Source: Prevotellaceae bacterium MN60 (GTDB lineage Bacteria; Bacteroidota; Bacteroidia; Bacteroidales; Bacteroidaceae). From it: a stretch of 64,000 bases of DNA. The stretch is taken from contig FZQZ01000014.1 in NCBI GenBank assembly GCA_900199555.1, positions 1 through 64,000 of the forward strand, in the 5' to 3' direction. Positions 25,032 through 36,870 of the stretch are shown piece by piece. The notes beneath the pieces were generated by a model that ran no database searches, was not told where the DNA came from, and saw only the letters and a list, made by a program, of their open reading frames with translations. The position numbers and the translations under genes are program-made. Position 1 is the stretch's first letter, and the number at the start of each line of letters is the position of its first letter.

Positions 25032-25058
25032 AAAAGTATGTATCAAATCTGGAAAAAC

Positions 25059-26762
25059 TTATATTTTTCTATATTCTGAAGGTGTCATGCCATAGGCCAT
25101 GCGGAAGAGGCGGGCCAGCGTAGCACGGCTGGGAATTCCCGATATCTCACCGATAACGGCAATAGGATCATCGGTAGTTTTCAGTAATCGTGCAACATGC
25201 TCCAAACGATAACGATTGATAAAGTCGCTAACGGTCTCACCCTTCGAACATTCGCGGATGGCTTGCTCCACATATTTAGCGTTGCTTCCAAGAAGCAGAG
25301 CCAGCGCATCGCGGTTCAGCGCCTCGTTGGTATAAGGTTGCTGCTCGTCCATCAGCGCACACAAGCGGCGATAGAGTATCTGTTCGGTGGTCAGCATCGT
25401 TTCTGGTGCCGCCTTCAACTGCTCCATCTCCTTCTGTTGCTCTTGTCGGTGCTGCTCTATCTCGGCATACAACTTTTTATTCTTCTCAGTCAGGATGCGG
25501 TTATACTTCTGGGCATGCCACAGCTGATAGCCGATAAGCAAGATAAGCGCGAATGTAGCAGCCAAAAGAATACGATGGATGCGCGTCTCAGACTTTGCCT
25601 CATTCACTGCCAGTTCCTTCTCGTGTATACTGTAGAGGGTTGCCATCTCTGCAGCCTTGTCACGTTTCTCCCATACGTCGGCAGAATCAAGACTATTGAT
25701 GATACGTGTGGCTACTGCCAGTGCCGAGTCGCGATGCTCCGCGCCAAGATGGGCAGTAAACTTATGTTTCACCAGACGAATATTCTGCAGGTCCATCTTC
25801 ATACCAAACCGTTTGAGCACATCCTCCACATCATTGACGTTGCGCTCTGCCTCTTCATAACGATGAGCATAGTTCAGATAGAATGCAGAATTGACACGAC
25901 CAGCATAGATACCTGATAAGGGATTCTTCGTAAACTCTTCGTAGGCCTGAGCAGCCTCCTGATGATGACCATTCCTCTCGAGAATATAGGCCTTCATGGC
26001 GCCAATCTGCAAGCCAAAAGCATTGACGTGTTCTTTATTAAGGCGAGGGTTATCTACAATCTGCTTATAATACTGCTCAGCACGTTCCATCCACACCTGG
26101 CATCGCTCAAAATCTCCCATATTGATATAAGCCAGCATGGCATCAACAGCAAACTGAGTACGATTACTTTCAAATCGAGCAATCGAGATCGAGTCGCCCT
26201 TAGCCTCAGCAATAAACTCATCTATCATCTGCATAACCGTCTGTAGGTATCTCTCGCCTTCATCGTAGCGTTCCAATACGATATTGCAGTTGGCCATATT
26301 ACTATACAGCATCAGAAACGTTGTCTGGATAAGCGCGTGGCTCTTCACAAAATCCATATCCGCATCTTCTATTTGCTGTTGTGCCATCTTGAGGGTAGTC
26401 TCGTAGTGACGCAAGCCATATCCAGTCTCCACCATCTTTGATACTAAGACAAACCGATAGAAACGGTCTTGATCGGTCTGTACCTTACGCCCCAAAGCAC
26501 TATCACCAATCGCCAGCGAGAGTGCTGGATTGCGATTATCAAAATACTCCATTTTATAGAGATCGGCCACCAGCGGTGTTATCAAGCCCGCCTCTACCAA
26601 GCTATCGGCAGTATGAGGCACAGAGTCGGAACCTTTGAAATAGCCATTAATCACATCGGGATCGAAATCGCGATTGTTCGATGATTTAGTACACGACAAG
26701 AAGCCAACGGCAACAACAAGTATTGCTGTCAATAGGAAAAAGATTCTTTTAATGATTGTCAT
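25059..26762 (-). CDS. Membrane-tethered TPR regulator with AraC-type DNA-binding domain
   Basis: The product is 567 residues. A hydrophobic N-terminus ends at Cys24 (FLSC), so it may be a lipoprotein signal or a simple anchor. Tetratricopeptide-like helices fill about residues 60-385. A membrane helix lies at about 397-413 and a coiled coil follows. The AraC/XylS helix-turn-helix domain is at about 457-567 (DFINRYRLEHVARLL, then FRMAYGMTPSEYRKI). This fits a one-protein sensor that reads a periplasmic signal and regulates DNA. The target is not known; the adjacent lipoprotein and small membrane protein are candidates. It is terminated by the hairpin at 25002-25031. Confidence 0.8.
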   Translation of the reverse strand: MTIIKRIFFLLTAILVVAVGFLSCTKSSNNRDFDPDVINGYFKGSDSVPHTADSLVEAGLITPLVADLYKMEYFDNRNPALSLAIGDSALGRKVQTDQDRFYRFVLVSKMVETGYGLRHYETTLKMAQQQIEDADMDFVKSHALIQTTFLMLYSNMANCNIVLERYDEGERYLQTVMQMIDEFIAEAKGDSISIARFESNRTQFAVDAMLAYINMGDFERCQVWMERAEQYYKQIVDNPRLNKEHVNAFGLQIGAMKAYILERNGHHQEAAQAYEEFTKNPLSGIYAGRVNSAFYLNYAHRYEEAERNVNDVEDVLKRFGMKMDLQNIRLVKHKFTAHLGAEHRDSALAVATRIINSLDSADVWEKRDKAAEMATLYSIHEKELAVNEAKSETRIHRILLAATFALILLIGYQLWHAQKYNRILTEKNKKLYAEIEQHRQEQQKEMEQLKAAPETMLTTEQILYRRLCALMDEQQPYTNEALNRDALALLLGSNAKYVEQAIRECSKGETVSDFINRYRLEHVARLLKTTDDPIAVIGEISGIPSRATLARLFRMAYGMTPSEYRKI

Positions 26763-26845
26763 AATTATTGTGTTGATTGATTATTGGGTGCGAAGTTACG
26801 AAAATTTGAGCAAATACCCAAAGAAAAGGTACACGAAAACAAATA

Positions 26846-27089
26846 GTTTATTCACGGAAACATCTAACCTTCTAACCCAACAGGGCTGAAACACCGATGT
26901 ACAAAGGATTTGAACCGGGTTAGATGTTGCCAAACATCTAACCTACATCTAACCTCATGGGTTAGTACTTTTCGCAAAAAGGTTAGTAGTGGGTTAGATG
27001 TTTGGAAACATCTAACCCGCCTGAAACTCAATGTAGATAGGCTTTTGAGGGGTGTTGGGTTAGAAGGTTAGATGTTTTTTGAAATAAAC
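26846..27089. repeat. Terminal-inverted-repeat module of element A
   Basis: The module is bounded by GTTTATT (26846-26852) and AATAAAC (27083-27089). Inside these lie 25-base perfect inverted repeats at 26858-26882 and 27053-27077, built from AAACATCTAACC and TTCTAACCCAACA. The interior is further palindromes of the same word, including GGGTTAGATGTTT facing AAACATCTAACCC. No ORF is present. The size and ends are like a miniature inverted-repeat element, but no target duplication is visible. Confidence 0.85.
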
Positions 27090-27401
27090 TCTTTTTCTTA
27101 GACGAATAGTTTGACGTCGTAGGAGTGGGCTACATTCAGCTCCGAATACAGCTGACTCAGCGCTGAATACAGCTATCTCGAGGTGCAAGAGTAACTAATA
27201 CAGAGCTGAGTGTAGCTAACTCAGAGTTGAGTGTAGCTAATTGGCGAAAACCATTGTGCCAACATTCGAAGAGAATTGTGCGTAAATTCGAGCCGAATTA
27301 TGCGTAAATTCTCGGAGTATTTACGCATAATTCTCCGACACCGTAATTGGAGCAGGAGATTAATGCCATTAAACTGTCGGTAAAGTGTCGTCAAACTATT
27401 C
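27090..27401. repeat. Element A, remaining modules
   Basis: This stretch contains three further word families. One is AGTTTGACG/CGTCAAACT. The second is GAGCTGAGTGTAGCTAAC with partners CAGCTGTATTC and CTACATTCAGCTC. The third is TTTACGCATAATTC, including a perfect 15-base inverted repeat at 27295-27309 and 27319-27333. All are found again, in inverted orientation, near 44406-44700. Confidence 0.8.
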
Positions 27402-27529
27402 GGATAATACCATTATAAAAAAGTCTGCAGAGCTGAATGTGCAAAGGTACAAAAAAATAAGAAAAACACAAAAGGAAAAATAGTTTTTCTTTTCATTTTA
27501 AAATACAAAGGCAAACAATTAAAAAGTAA

Positions 27530-27563
27530 ACGCCCACCACACTACCATGAGCATGATGGGCGT
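27530..27563 (-). terminator. Terminator of the rpoBC operon
   Basis: ACGCCCACCA (27530-27539) pairs with TGATGGGCGT (27554-27563) with one mismatch. The minus strand then runs TTTACTTTTT. It ends the transcript after rpoC. Confidence 0.75.
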
Positions 27564-27593
27564 AAACGCGTATAAGTAGGAAATTTTGTTATT

Positions 27594-30500
27594 TTATTCC
27601 ATTACAGGCTCCTCGGCAAAATCGAGGACATTTTTCTTGTTAGCTTGCATGCGCTCGTACTCTTCCTTTGAGCCAACGATAATCTTGTCGAACTCGCGGA
27701 GACCAGTACCAGCAGGAATGAGGTGACCGGCAATAACGTTCTCCTTCATACCCTCCAAGTGGTCTTCCTTACCACGGATAGCGGCTTCGTTAAGAACCTT
27801 GGTTGTCTCCTGGAACGATGCAGCTGACATGAACGACTTGGTCTGCAATGCAGCACGAGTGATACCCTGCAGAATCTGAGTAGATGTAGCGGGTACAGCA
27901 TCGCGAACCTGTACGAGACGGAGGTCACGGCGCTTCAGGCTTGAGTTCTCATCACGCAGCTTGCGGGCAGTAACAATCTGACCCTTCTGCATGTTCTCTG
28001 AGTCACCAGCGTCAACAACTACCTTCTTACCCCAGATGCGGTCATTCTCCTCAGCGAAATCGAGCTTGTCGACAATCTGCTGCTCGAGGAATGTGGTATC
28101 GCCTGGATCATTGATCTCAACCTTACGCATCATCTGACGTACGATAATCTCGAAGTGCTTATCGTTGATCTTCACACCCTGCAGACGGTATACGTCTTGT
28201 ACCTCGTTAACGATGTACTCCTGTACAGCCGTGGGACCCTTGATGGCAAGGATGTCGGCAGGAGTGATAACACCGTCAGAGAGTGGTGTACCAGCGCGAA
28301 CGGCATCGTGCTCCTGTACCAGAATCTGCTTAGACAGTGATACGAGGTACTTGCGCTGCTCGCCAGTCTTAGAAGTAACGATAATCTCACGGTTACCACG
28401 CTTTACCTTACCCATGGTTACCTCACCGTCGATTTCGGATACGATAGCAGGGTTAGATGGATTACGAGCCTCGAACAACTCTGTTACACGTGGCAGACCA
28501 CCGGTGATATCACCACCCTTGGCTGCAGCACGTGGAATCTTAACGAGTGTCTCACCAGTCTTAACGGTCTGACCGTCCTCAACAACAACGTGACCACCCA
28601 CAGGGAAGTTATAGGTACCAACAACCTCGCCGTTAGCATCAATGATGTCGCAGGTAGGAACCTTTGACTTATCCTTAGACTCGGTAACAATCTTCTCGGT
28701 CAAGCCGGTAGTTTCGTCGGTTTCAGCACGGAAGGTAATACCCTCGATAACATCGTGGAACTTCAGTGTACCTGCGTACTCGGTAACGATGACAGCGTTG
28801 AATGGATCCCACTGTGCAATCTTGTCGCCCTTCTTAACAACGTCGCCGTTCTTGAAGTAGAGTGAAGAACCGTAAGGTACGTTAACGGTAGATAGTACGA
28901 TGTTGGTATTGACATCAACGAAGCGGAGTTCACCCAGACGGCTTACTACCATCTCGCACTCGCGACCATCCTCATCGAATGGTACAGTACGAACCTCTTC
29001 GAGCTCGATACGAGAATCATTCTTAGCTACGATGCTGGCATTTGCTGCTGCGTTGGCAGCCACACCACCGGCGTGGAACGTACGCAGTGTCAGCTGAGTA
29101 CCAGGCTCACCAATAGCCTGAGCGGCAATCACACCAACAGCCTCACCCTTCTGTACCATCTTACGGGTTGCGAGGTTACGACCGTAACACTTCTTGCAGA
29201 CACCGTGCTTAGACTCACAGGTGAGCACTGAGCGAATCTCAACACTCTCGATAGGAGAGTCTTCGATAATCTGTGCGATAGGCTCGGTAATCTCTTCACC
29301 AGCAGCTACGATGAGCTCACCAGTAGAAGGATGGATAATATCGTGAACGGATACACGGCCGAGGATGCGCTCATAGAGCGTAGAGATAACCTCATCACCA
29401 TTCTTCAGAGCGGTGCATACGAGGCCACGGAGTGTACCACAGTCATCCTCATTAATAATAACGTCGTGAGAAACGTCAACCAGACGACGAGTCAGATAAC
29501 CAGCGTCGGCAGTCTTCATGGCGGTATCGGCAAGACCCTTACGAGCACCGTGGGTAGAGATAAAGTACTCGAGCACTGACATACCTTCCTTGAAGTTAGA
29601 CAGAATTGGGTTCTCAATAATCTGAGCGCCCTCAGCACCTGCCTTCTGAGGCTTAGCCATCAGACCACGCATACCAGAGAGCTGACGAATCTGGTCCTTA
29701 CTACCACGGGCACCAGAGTCAAGCATCATGAATACAGCATTGAAGCCCTGGTCAGCCTCGGTCATCTCCTTCATCAATACGTTACCAAGGTCGTTGTTGA
29801 CGTGAGTCCAGGTATCGATAACCTGATTGTAACGCTCGTTGTCGGTGATGAAACCCATGTTATAGTTCTCAGTAATCTGCTGCACCTCGGCATTACCCTT
29901 AGCAATCAAGTCTTTCTTGGCCTCAGGAATAATGATGTCGTCGAGGTTGAACGACAGACCAGCCTCATAGGCCATGCGGTAACCGAGGTTCTTAATACCG
30001 TCAAGGAACTCACATGCCTCAGCGAAACCTACGTTCTTAATAACATCAGCAATGATGTCGCGCAGAGACTTCTTAGAAACAATCTTATTTACATAACCTA
30101 CCTCCTTAGGAATGATGCCATTTACGATGACACGACCAACAGAGGTCTCTACCATGTGACGAACAGGCTTGCCATCAACGATATCGTCAACGAGCACCTT
30201 AACCTGAGCGTGCAGGTCGCACTTGCCCTCGTTGTGGGCAATGATAGCCTCTTCAGGACCGTAGAAGGTAAGACCCTCACCCTTAGCGCCTGGACGAATC
30301 TTAGAGATGTAGTACAGACCGAGTACCATATCCTGTGAAGGCACAGTGATAGGAGCACCGTTGGCAGGGTTCAGAATATTGTGGCTCTGGAGCATCAGAA
30401 TCTGTGCTTCCAGAATAGCTTCGTTAGACAGTGGGAGGTGGACAGCCATCTGGTCACCATCGAAGTCGGCGTTGAACGCGGTACAAGCCAGTGGGTGCAG

Positions 30501-31916
30501 CTGGATAGCTTTACCCTCGATGAGCTTAGGCTGGAAGGCCTGAATACCCAGACGGTGCAGTGTTGGTGCACGGTTGAGGAGTACAGGATGACCCTTCATC
30601 ACATTCTCCAGGATATCCCAAATCACGGGCTCACGGCGATCGACAATCTTCTTAGCTGACTTAACAGTCTTAACGATGCCGCGCTCAATGAGCTTACGGA
30701 TAATGAATGGCTTATAAAGCTCGGCTGCCATCAACTTAGGCAGACCGCACTCACCCATCTTCAACTCAGGACCTACAACGATAACGGAACGGGCTGAGTA
30801 GTCAACACGCTTACCGAGCAAGTTCTGACGGAAGCGACCCTGCTTACCCTTCAGTGAGTCAGAGAGTGACTTCAGAGGACGGTTGCTATCGCTCTTTACG
30901 GCTGAAGACTTGCGGCTGTTGTCGAACAATGAGTCAACAGCTTCCTGCAACATACGCTTCTCGTTGCGCAGGATGACCTCAGGAGCGTGAATCTCCATCA
31001 GACGCTTCAGACGGTTGTTACGGATGATAACACGACGATAGAGGTCGTTCAGGTCGGAAGTAGCGAAGCGGCCACCATCCAGGGGAACGAGAGGACGCAG
31101 CTCAGGAGGAGTAACAGGGATAATCTTCATAATCATCCACTCAGGACGGTTGATGCCCTTCTCTACTGATGAGCGGAAAGCCTCTACTACCTGCAGGCGC
31201 TTCAAAGCCTCGTTCTTACGCTGCATAGAAGAGTCGCTATTAGCGCGGTCACGCAGCTCGTAAGACAATGAGTCGAGGTCAAGACGGATGAGGAGGTCGT
31301 AGATAGCCTCGGCACCCATCTTACAGATGAACTTATTGGGATCGCTATCGTCGAGATAGTCGTTCTCAGGAGAGATCTGATTGTCGATAATATCGTTGTA
31401 CTCCTCCTCAGAGAGCAGGTCGTACATCTGAGAACCAACAACAGGATTGCCTTCAGCGTCCTTCTTGCCAGCCATCACACCTGGCTGGATAACCACGTAG
31501 CGCTCGTAGTAGATGATAGCATCGAGTTTCTTAGTGGGCAAGCCAAGCAGGTAGCCAATCTTGTTGGGCAGTGAACGGAAGTACCAGATATGAGCTACGG
31601 GCACAACGAGCTCGATGTGACCAGTGCGCTCACGACGTACCTTCTTCTCGGTAACCTCTACACCACAACGGTCGCAGACAATACCCTTATAGCGGATGCG
31701 CTTGTACTTACCGCAGGCACACTCATAGTCCTTGGTAGGACCGAAGATGCGCTCGCAGAACAGACCGTCACGCTCAGGCTTGTAGGTACGATAGTTGATG
31801 GTCTCAGGCTTTGTAACCTCACCAAATGAACTCTCGAGAATCTCCTCAGGAGAAGCGAGTCCAATGGTAATCTTGGTGAAGTTTGTCTTTATCTTTGTAT
31901 CTTTCTTGAAAGCCAT
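27594..31916 (-). CDS. rpoC: RNA polymerase subunit beta-prime
   Basis: The product is 1440 residues from the ATG at 31916, typical of Bacteroidota. The N-terminal zinc-binding cysteines are [20 protein letters not shown]. The active-site motif is [12 protein letters not shown], and the bridge-helix region [10 protein letters not shown] is intact. It is the large catalytic subunit and assembles with RpoB, alpha and omega. A three-codon longer start (TTG at 31925) lies within the heptamer array and is rejected. It follows rpoB, with the array filling the gap. Confidence 0.97.
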   Translation of the reverse strand: MAFKKDTKIKTNFTKITIGLASPEEILESSFGEVTKPETINYRTYKPERDGLFCERIFGPTKDYECACGKYKRIRYKGIVCDRCGVEVTEKKVRRERTGHIELVVPVAHIWYFRSLPNKIGYLLGLPTKKLDAIIYYERYVVIQPGVMAGKKDAEGNPVVGSQMYDLLSEEEYNDIIDNQISPENDYLDDSDPNKFICKMGAEAIYDLLIRLDLDSLSYELRDRANSDSSMQRKNEALKRLQVVEAFRSSVEKGINRPEWMIMKIIPVTPPELRPLVPLDGGRFATSDLNDLYRRVIIRNNRLKRLMEIHAPEVILRNEKRMLQEAVDSLFDNSRKSSAVKSDSNRPLKSLSDSLKGKQGRFRQNLLGKRVDYSARSVIVVGPELKMGECGLPKLMAAELYKPFIIRKLIERGIVKTVKSAKKIVDRREPVIWDILENVMKGHPVLLNRAPTLHRLGIQAFQPKLIEGKAIQLHPLACTAFNADFDGDQMAVHLPLSNEAILEAQILMLQSHNILNPANGAPITVPSQDMVLGLYYISKIRPGAKGEGLTFYGPEEAIIAHNEGKCDLHAQVKVLVDDIVDGKPVRHMVETSVGRVIVNGIIPKEVGYVNKIVSKKSLRDIIADVIKNVGFAEACEFLDGIKNLGYRMAYEAGLSFNLDDIIIPEAKKDLIAKGNAEVQQITENYNMGFITDNERYNQVIDTWTHVNNDLGNVLMKEMTEADQGFNAVFMMLDSGARGSKDQIRQLSGMRGLMAKPQKAGAEGAQIIENPILSNFKEGMSVLEYFISTHGARKGLADTAMKTADAGYLTRRLVDVSHDVIINEDDCGTLRGLVCTALKNGDEVISTLYERILGRVSVHDIIHPSTGELIVAAGEEITEPIAQIIEDSPIESVEIRSVLTCESKHGVCKKCYGRNLATRKMVQKGEAVGVIAAQAIGEPGTQLTLRTFHAGGVAANAAANASIVAKNDSRIELEEVRTVPFDEDGRECEMVVSRLGELRFVDVNTNIVLSTVNVPYGSSLYFKNGDVVKKGDKIAQWDPFNAVIVTEYAGTLKFHDVIEGITFRAETDETTGLTEKIVTESKDKSKVPTCDIIDANGEVVGTYNFPVGGHVVVEDGQTVKTGETLVKIPRAAAKGGDITGGLPRVTELFEARNPSNPAIVSEIDGEVTMGKVKRGNREIIVTSKTGEQRKYLVSLSKQILVQEHDAVRAGTPLSDGVITPADILAIKGPTAVQEYIVNEVQDVYRLQGVKINDKHFEIIVRQMMRKVEINDPGDTTFLEQQIVDKLDFAEENDRIWGKKVVVDAGDSENMQKGQIVTARKLRDENSSLKRRDLRLVQVRDAVPATSTQILQGITRAALQTKSFMSAASFQETTKVLNEAAIRGKEDHLEGMKENVIAGHLIPAGTGLREFDKIIVGSKEEYERMQANKKNVLDFAEEPVME

Positions 31917-31951
31917 AATTTTCAATTTTCAATTTTCAATTTTCAATTATC
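31917..31951. repeat. Heptamer array AATTTTC filling the rpoB-rpoC gap
   Basis: Four perfect AATTTTC units and one AATTATC variant span 35 bases. They end directly against the rpoC start codon and begin two bases from the rpoB stop codon. The array therefore forms the entire ribosome-entry region of rpoC. Units of AATTATC also occur at 20700-20713. Confidence 0.9.
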
Positions 31952-31953
31952 GA

Positions 31954-34900
31954 TTAGTCCATCTTGATGCTCAGACCCAGACCCTTCAACTCGTGCAGCA
32001 GCACGTTGAGTGACTCAGGAATACCTGGTGTAGGCATGGGCTCACCCTTAACGATGGCCTCGTAAGCCTTAGCACGACCTACGACATCATCAGACTTGAT
32101 GGTAAGAATCTCCTGAAGCACGTGGCTGGCACCAAAGGCCTCCAGTGCCCAAACCTCCATCTCACCAAAACGCTGACCACCGAACTGGGCCTTACCACCG
32201 AGTGGCTGCTGAGTAATGAGAGAGTACGGACCAATAGAACGGGCGTGCATCTTATCCTCAACCATGTGACCGAGTTTCAAGAAGTAGGTGATACCTACAG
32301 TAGCAGGCTGGTCGAAACGCTCACCGGTCTCACCATCATACAGATGGGTAGAGCAGAGGCGTGGCAGTCCGGCCTTGTCGGTCCACTCAGCGAGGTCGTC
32401 AAGCTTAGCACCGTCGAAGATAGGAGTAGCAAACTTCACACCAAGACGCTTACCGGCAGCACCGAGGATAGCCTCGAAGATCTGACCAAGGTTCATACGA
32501 GAAGGCACACCCAGAGGGTTCAGTACCAAGTCCACAGGACGACCATCCTCGAGGAATGGCATATCTTCCTGGCGTACAACCTTAGAAACGATACCCTTGT
32601 TACCGTGACGACCGGCGAGCTTATCACCAACACCGATCTTACGCTTCTTGGCAACATATACTTTAGCCATCTGCAGGATACCTGAAGGCAGCTCGTCACC
32701 AATAGTGATGGCAAACTTCTTACGCTTCATCTCGGCATCGAGCAGCTTGAACTTCTTCATGTAGTTGATGATCAGCTTACCGATAAGCTCGTTCTTGTGC
32801 TCATCGTTAGTCCAGTTGCTGATCTGGATATCACCGTACTCGAGGTTCTTCAGGTTGGTAACAGTAAACTTGCTACCCTTAGAGATAATCTCAGCACCAG
32901 TGTAGTCCTTCACACCTTGTGAAGTCTTACCCTTGGTGAGGGTCATCAGCTTCTCAACCAGAATATCCTTCAAGTCGTCGCACTTAGCCTCGTACTCCTC
33001 GTCAATCTTAGCAAGAGTAATCTTATCCTGCTGCTTGGTCTGACGAGTCTTCACGGCACGAGTGAAGAGCTTCTTATCGATAATAACACCAGTCAGTGAT
33101 GGGTTAGCCTTGAGTGAAGAATCCTTCACATCACCAGCCTTGTCACCGAAGATAGCACGGAGCAACTTCTCCTCAGGTGAAGGATCGCTCTCACCCTTAG
33201 GTGAAATCTTACCAATCAGGATGTCGCCTGGCTCTACGCGGGCACCGACGCGGATGATACCGTTCTCGTCGAGGTCCTTAGTAGCCTCTTCGCTAACATT
33301 GGGGATATCGGCAGTGAACTCCTCAGCGCCACGCTTAGTTTCACGAACGTCGAGAGAGTACTCATCAACATGTACAGAGGTCAGCACGTCCTCACGAACG
33401 ATACGCTCGTTGAGCACGATAGCATCCTCATAGTTGTAACCCTTCCAAGGCATGTAAGCTACCAACAGGTTGCGGCCCAGTGCGAGCTCGCCATCCTCTG
33501 TAGCGTAACCCTCGGTCAGGATGTCGCCCTTCTTCACACGCTGACCCTTATCACAAATAGGACGCAGGTCGATAGTCATGTTCTGGTTGGTACGACGGAA
33601 CTTAGGAATACGATACTCCTTCAGAGCAGGTTCGAAGCTTACGAACTCTTCGTCCTCAGTGCGATCGTAAAGAATACGGATGGTGGTAGCATCAACATAG
33701 TCGATAACACCCTCACCCTCGGCAGTAATCATCGTGCGAGAGTCCTCACAAACCTGCTTCTCAATACCGGTACCTACGATAGGTGCCTCGTTGTGGAGCA
33801 GAGGTACTGCCTGGCGCATCATGTTAGATCCCATCAGTGCACGGTGAGCATCATCGTGCTCCAAGAAAGGAATCAAAGATGCAGCGATAGAAGCGATCTG
33901 CTGTGGAGATACGTCCATCAAGTCAACCTGTGTAGGAGGCACAACGGGGAAGTCGGCATCCTGACGACACTTAACAACAGGACGGATAAAGGTACCATCG
34001 TCGTTCAGAGGTGCATTACCCTGACCGATTACGTGACCTTCTTCTTCCTCGGCAGTCAGATATACGATATCGTCGTTATTCAAGTTGGCAACACCATTCT
34101 CAATCTTACGATAAGGAGTAGAGATGAAGCCAAGCTCGTTAATCTTAGCATATACACACAGTGATGAAATCAGACCAATGTTAGGACCTTCAGGGCTCTC
34201 AATTGGGCAGAGACGACCATAGTGTGTGTAGTGTACGTCACGAACCTCGAAACCGGCACGCTCACGAGACAGACCGCCAGGACCAAGAGCAGAGAGACGA
34301 CGCTTGTGAGTTACCTCAGCCAGCGGGTTGGTCTGGTCCATGAACTGTGACAGTGGGTTGGTACCAAAGAATGAGTTGATAACGCTAGAAATGGTCTTGG
34401 CATTGATCAGATCGGTAGGAGTGAACACCTCGTTATCGCGAACGTTCATGCGCTCACGGATGGTGCGGCTCATACGTGCCAGACCTATAGAGAACTGATT
34501 TGAAAGCTGTTCACCAACAGTGCGTACGCGACGGTTTGACAGGTGGTCGATATCGTCGACAGTAGCCTTAGAGTTAATCAGCTGAATCAGGTACTTAATA
34601 ATCTCAATGATGTCTTCCTTGGTCAGCACACGAACATCCATCTCGGTGTCAAGACCAAGCTTCTTGTTGATACGATAGCGACCTACGTCACCGAGGTCGT
34701 AACGCTTATCAGAGAAGAACAGGTTCTGGATAACCTCACGAGCACTAGCATCATCGGCAGGGTCTGCATTACGCAGCTGACGATAGATGTAGAGCACAGC
34801 TTCCTTCTCAGAGTTTGATGGGTCTTTCTGCAGTGTATTGAAGATGATAGAGTAGTCCTGAGCAACTGACTCATCCTTATGAACAAGGATAGTAGAAGCA

Positions 34901-35766
34901 CCGCTCTCCAGAATGTCGAGCATGTTCTCCTCAGTAATCTCTGTCTCACGCTCCATGATAACCTCATTACGCTCGATAGATACTACTTCACCGGTATCTT
35001 CATCAACGAAGTCCTCGTTCCAGCTCTTCAGCACACGGGCAGCAAGCTTGCGACCAAGTACCTCCTTCAGAGACTTCTTGTTTACCTTAACCTCCTCGGC
35101 AAGGTCGAAGATCTGCAGAATGTCCTTATCGGCTTCGAAACCAATAGCACGCAGCAGAGTGGTTACGGGCAATTTCTTCTTACGGTCGATGTAAGCATAC
35201 ATGACGTTGTTGATGTCGGTAGCGAACTCAATCCACGAACCCTTGAAAGGAATGATACGGGCAGAATAGAGCATAGTACCGTTAGCGTGTACGTTCTGAC
35301 CGAAGAATACACCCGGTGAACGGTGCAGCTGTGATACAACAACACGCTCAGCACCATTGATAACGAAGGTGCCATTTGCGGTCATGTAAGGGATAGGACC
35401 AAGGAATACGTCCTGAATCACCGTACCGAAATCCTCATGATCGGGGTCGGTGCAATAGAGTTTCAACTTAGCCTTCAAGGGTACACTATAAGTCAGGCCG
35501 CGCTCCAAACACTCATCAATAGTGTAACGGGGTGGGTCGATATAGTAATCCAAGAACTCAAGAACGAAATTGTTACGAGTATCGGTGATAGGGAAGTTCT
35601 CTGCGAACACCTTATACAGACCGTCGTTCTTGCGTTCCTCAGGCGGAGTGTCCAACTGGAGAAAGTCTTTGAATGACTTTAATTGCACATCGAGAAAATC
35701 CGGAAACGGCATCGGATTCTTGACGCTGCCAAAGTTTACTCTGTTATCTATTACTTTTGAAGCCAT
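31954..35766 (-). CDS. rpoB: RNA polymerase subunit beta
   Basis: The product is 1270 residues, the usual Bacteroidota length. The rifampicin region [24 protein letters not shown] and the C-terminal [21 protein letters not shown] are intact. RpoB forms the RNA polymerase core with RpoC. It is preceded by an unusual 9-base CTAGA array (35781-35829) in place of a normal leader. A hairpin lies between it and rplL. Confidence 0.97.
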   Translation of the reverse strand: MASKVIDNRVNFGSVKNPMPFPDFLDVQLKSFKDFLQLDTPPEERKNDGLYKVFAENFPITDTRNNFVLEFLDYYIDPPRYTIDECLERGLTYSVPLKAKLKLYCTDPDHEDFGTVIQDVFLGPIPYMTANGTFVINGAERVVVSQLHRSPGVFFGQNVHANGTMLYSARIIPFKGSWIEFATDINNVMYAYIDRKKKLPVTTLLRAIGFEADKDILQIFDLAEEVKVNKKSLKEVLGRKLAARVLKSWNEDFVDEDTGEVVSIERNEVIMERETEITEENMLDILESGASTILVHKDESVAQDYSIIFNTLQKDPSNSEKEAVLYIYRQLRNADPADDASAREVIQNLFFSDKRYDLGDVGRYRINKKLGLDTEMDVRVLTKEDIIEIIKYLIQLINSKATVDDIDHLSNRRVRTVGEQLSNQFSIGLARMSRTIRERMNVRDNEVFTPTDLINAKTISSVINSFFGTNPLSQFMDQTNPLAEVTHKRRLSALGPGGLSRERAGFEVRDVHYTHYGRLCPIESPEGPNIGLISSLCVYAKINELGFISTPYRKIENGVANLNNDDIVYLTAEEEEGHVIGQGNAPLNDDGTFIRPVVKCRQDADFPVVPPTQVDLMDVSPQQIASIAASLIPFLEHDDAHRALMGSNMMRQAVPLLHNEAPIVGTGIEKQVCEDSRTMITAEGEGVIDYVDATTIRILYDRTEDEEFVSFEPALKEYRIPKFRRTNQNMTIDLRPICDKGQRVKKGDILTEGYATEDGELALGRNLLVAYMPWKGYNYEDAIVLNERIVREDVLTSVHVDEYSLDVRETKRGAEEFTADIPNVSEEATKDLDENGIIRVGARVEPGDILIGKISPKGESDPSPEEKLLRAIFGDKAGDVKDSSLKANPSLTGVIIDKKLFTRAVKTRQTKQQDKITLAKIDEEYEAKCDDLKDILVEKLMTLTKGKTSQGVKDYTGAEIISKGSKFTVTNLKNLEYGDIQISNWTNDEHKNELIGKLIINYMKKFKLLDAEMKRKKFAITIGDELPSGILQMAKVYVAKKRKIGVGDKLAGRHGNKGIVSKVVRQEDMPFLEDGRPVDLVLNPLGVPSRMNLGQIFEAILGAAGKRLGVKFATPIFDGAKLDDLAEWTDKAGLPRLCSTHLYDGETGERFDQPATVGITYFLKLGHMVEDKMHARSIGPYSLITQQPLGGKAQFGGQRFGEMEVWALEAFGASHVLQEILTIKSDDVVGRAKAYEAIVKGEPMPTPGIPESLNVLLHELKGLGLSIKMD

Positions 35767-35780
35767 ATATTATTATTTTT

Positions 35781-35829
35781 CTAGATGTTCTAGTACTTCT
35801 AGATAATCTAGAGATTCTAGAAAATCTAG
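35781..35829. repeat. Nonamer array CTAGANNNN upstream of rpoB
   Basis: Five units start with CTAG at exact 9-base intervals (35781, 35790, 35799, 35808, 35817), and a sixth begins at 35826. Unit ends vary. A related array lies inside kdtA (49306-49350). It is the leader region of rpoB. Confidence 0.9.
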
Positions 35830-35846
35830 CATGAAAAGACAAGAAA

Positions 35847-35883
35847 ATGGTCGGGAACCCTCTACTGGAGAGCTCCCAACCAT
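35847..35883 (-). terminator. Candidate attenuator between rplL and rpoB
   Basis: On the minus strand ATGGTTGGGA and TCCCGACCAT form the outer stem of a 37-base hairpin with inner pairs and some mismatches. TTTTCTTGTCTTTT follows. In other bacteria partial termination at this junction sets the ratio of ribosomal protein to polymerase; the same role here is inferred. Confidence 0.55.
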
Positions 35884-35905
35884 AATGTTTATTGTTGTAT
35901 CTGAA

Positions 35906-36286
35906 TTACTTCAGCTCAACTACGGCACCAGCCTCTTCGATAGCCTTCTTCAGGTTCTCAGCCTCGTCCTTAGACAGACCTTCCTTCAGAGTAGAAGGAG
36001 CACCGTCTACGAGATCCTTAGCTTCCTTCAGACCCAGACCGCAAGCTTCCTTAACGGCCTTAACTACCTGCAGCTTAGCAGCACCAGCTTCCTTCAGAAT
36101 TACGTCGAAAGAAGACTTCTCCTCAGCTGCATCAGCAGCACCGCCAGCAGCGGGACCAGCAGCAACAGCAACAGCGGCTGCAGCGGGCTCAATTCCATAC
36201 TCGTCCTTCAGGACTGTTGCCAACTCTTGAACTTCCTTAACTGAGAGGTTTACCAACTCTTCAGCAATAGCTTTAATATCTGCCAT
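35906..36286 (-). CDS. rplL: Ribosomal protein L7/L12
   Basis: The product is 126 residues. The N-terminal dimer helix is followed by an Ala/Gly-rich hinge ([17 protein letters not shown]) and the C-terminal [19 protein letters not shown] motif of the factor-binding domain. It forms the ribosomal stalk with L10. It follows rplJ by 49 bases and precedes the hairpin and rpoB. Confidence 0.97.
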   Translation of the reverse strand: MADIKAIAEELVNLSVKEVQELATVLKDEYGIEPAAAAVAVAAGPAAGGAADAAEEKSSFDVILKEAGAAKLQVVKAVKEACGLGLKEAKDLVDGAPSTLKEGLSKDEAENLKKAIEEAGAVVELK

Positions 36287-36335
36287 TTTATTTAATTTTT
36301 AATTGTTTTTAATGTTAATGTTACTTATTTTTCGC

Positions 36336-36851
36336 TTATTTGTTACGCTCAGCGATAGCGTCCAACAGGCCGTGAATCTTGCCACCAGCGTTCAGACCAG
36401 ACACAACGGTCTTGATCGGAGACTGCAGGAGAGCCACAACATCGGCGATAAGTTCGTTCTTGCTCTTGATAGATACCAGTTCCTCAAGCTTGTCAGCACC
36501 AACGAAGAATCCTTCTTCTGCATAAGCAGCTTTCAGGGTTACGATGCCGTCCTTCTTGTATTCTTTGAGGAGCTTAGCGGGAACATTAGCAGTCTGTGCG
36601 AACATAACTGCAGTGTTACCCTTCAGGCTATCATAAAGAGGTGAGAAATCAATATCTGAAGCCTCGAAAGCCTTGTGGAGAAGAGTATTCTTCACAACGA
36701 CCATCTTGATTTCATTCTTGAAGCACTTGCGACGGAGATCGCTGGTCTGCTCCGCATTCAGTCCGGCAACATTTACCAGATAGAAATGAGGAAATTCCTT
36801 CAGCTTCTGTCCAAGTTCTACTACGATAGTATCTTTTAATTCCTTTTTCAT
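36336..36851 (-). CDS. rplJ: Ribosomal protein L10
   Basis: The product is 171 residues. The N-terminal ribosome-binding domain (LKDTIVVELGQKLKEFPHFYLVN) and the C-terminal helix that binds L7/L12 are both present. It starts 19 bases after rplA ends, so no separate leader exists. The family can repress its own mRNA, but no L10 leader structure is visible. Confidence 0.96.
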   Translation of the reverse strand: MKKELKDTIVVELGQKLKEFPHFYLVNVAGLNAEQTSDLRRKCFKNEIKMVVVKNTLLHKAFEASDIDFSPLYDSLKGNTAVMFAQTANVPAKLLKEYKKDGIVTLKAAYAEEGFFVGADKLEELVSIKSKNELIADVVALLQSPIKTVVSGLNAGGKIHGLLDAIAERNK

Positions 36852-36870
36852 TTTACTAAACTTTTACGAG

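Larger units (their letters stand above)
26763..27593. other. Long intergenic region carrying repeat element A
   Basis: No gene is visible over 830 bases. From 26846 to 27401 it is a structured repeat element related in inverted orientation to 44406-45031. The stretch after it (27402-27529) is AT-rich and leads to the rpoC terminator. A minus-strand TAACTTCG just after 26763 is the likely promoter of the regulator. Confidence 0.85.

Noticed and set aside
27295..27333. Possible CRISPR-like repeat unit (TTTACGCATAATTC)
   Set aside because: Copies are few, differ in orientation and spacing, and no spacers of constant length exist. It is part of the word-palindrome element.
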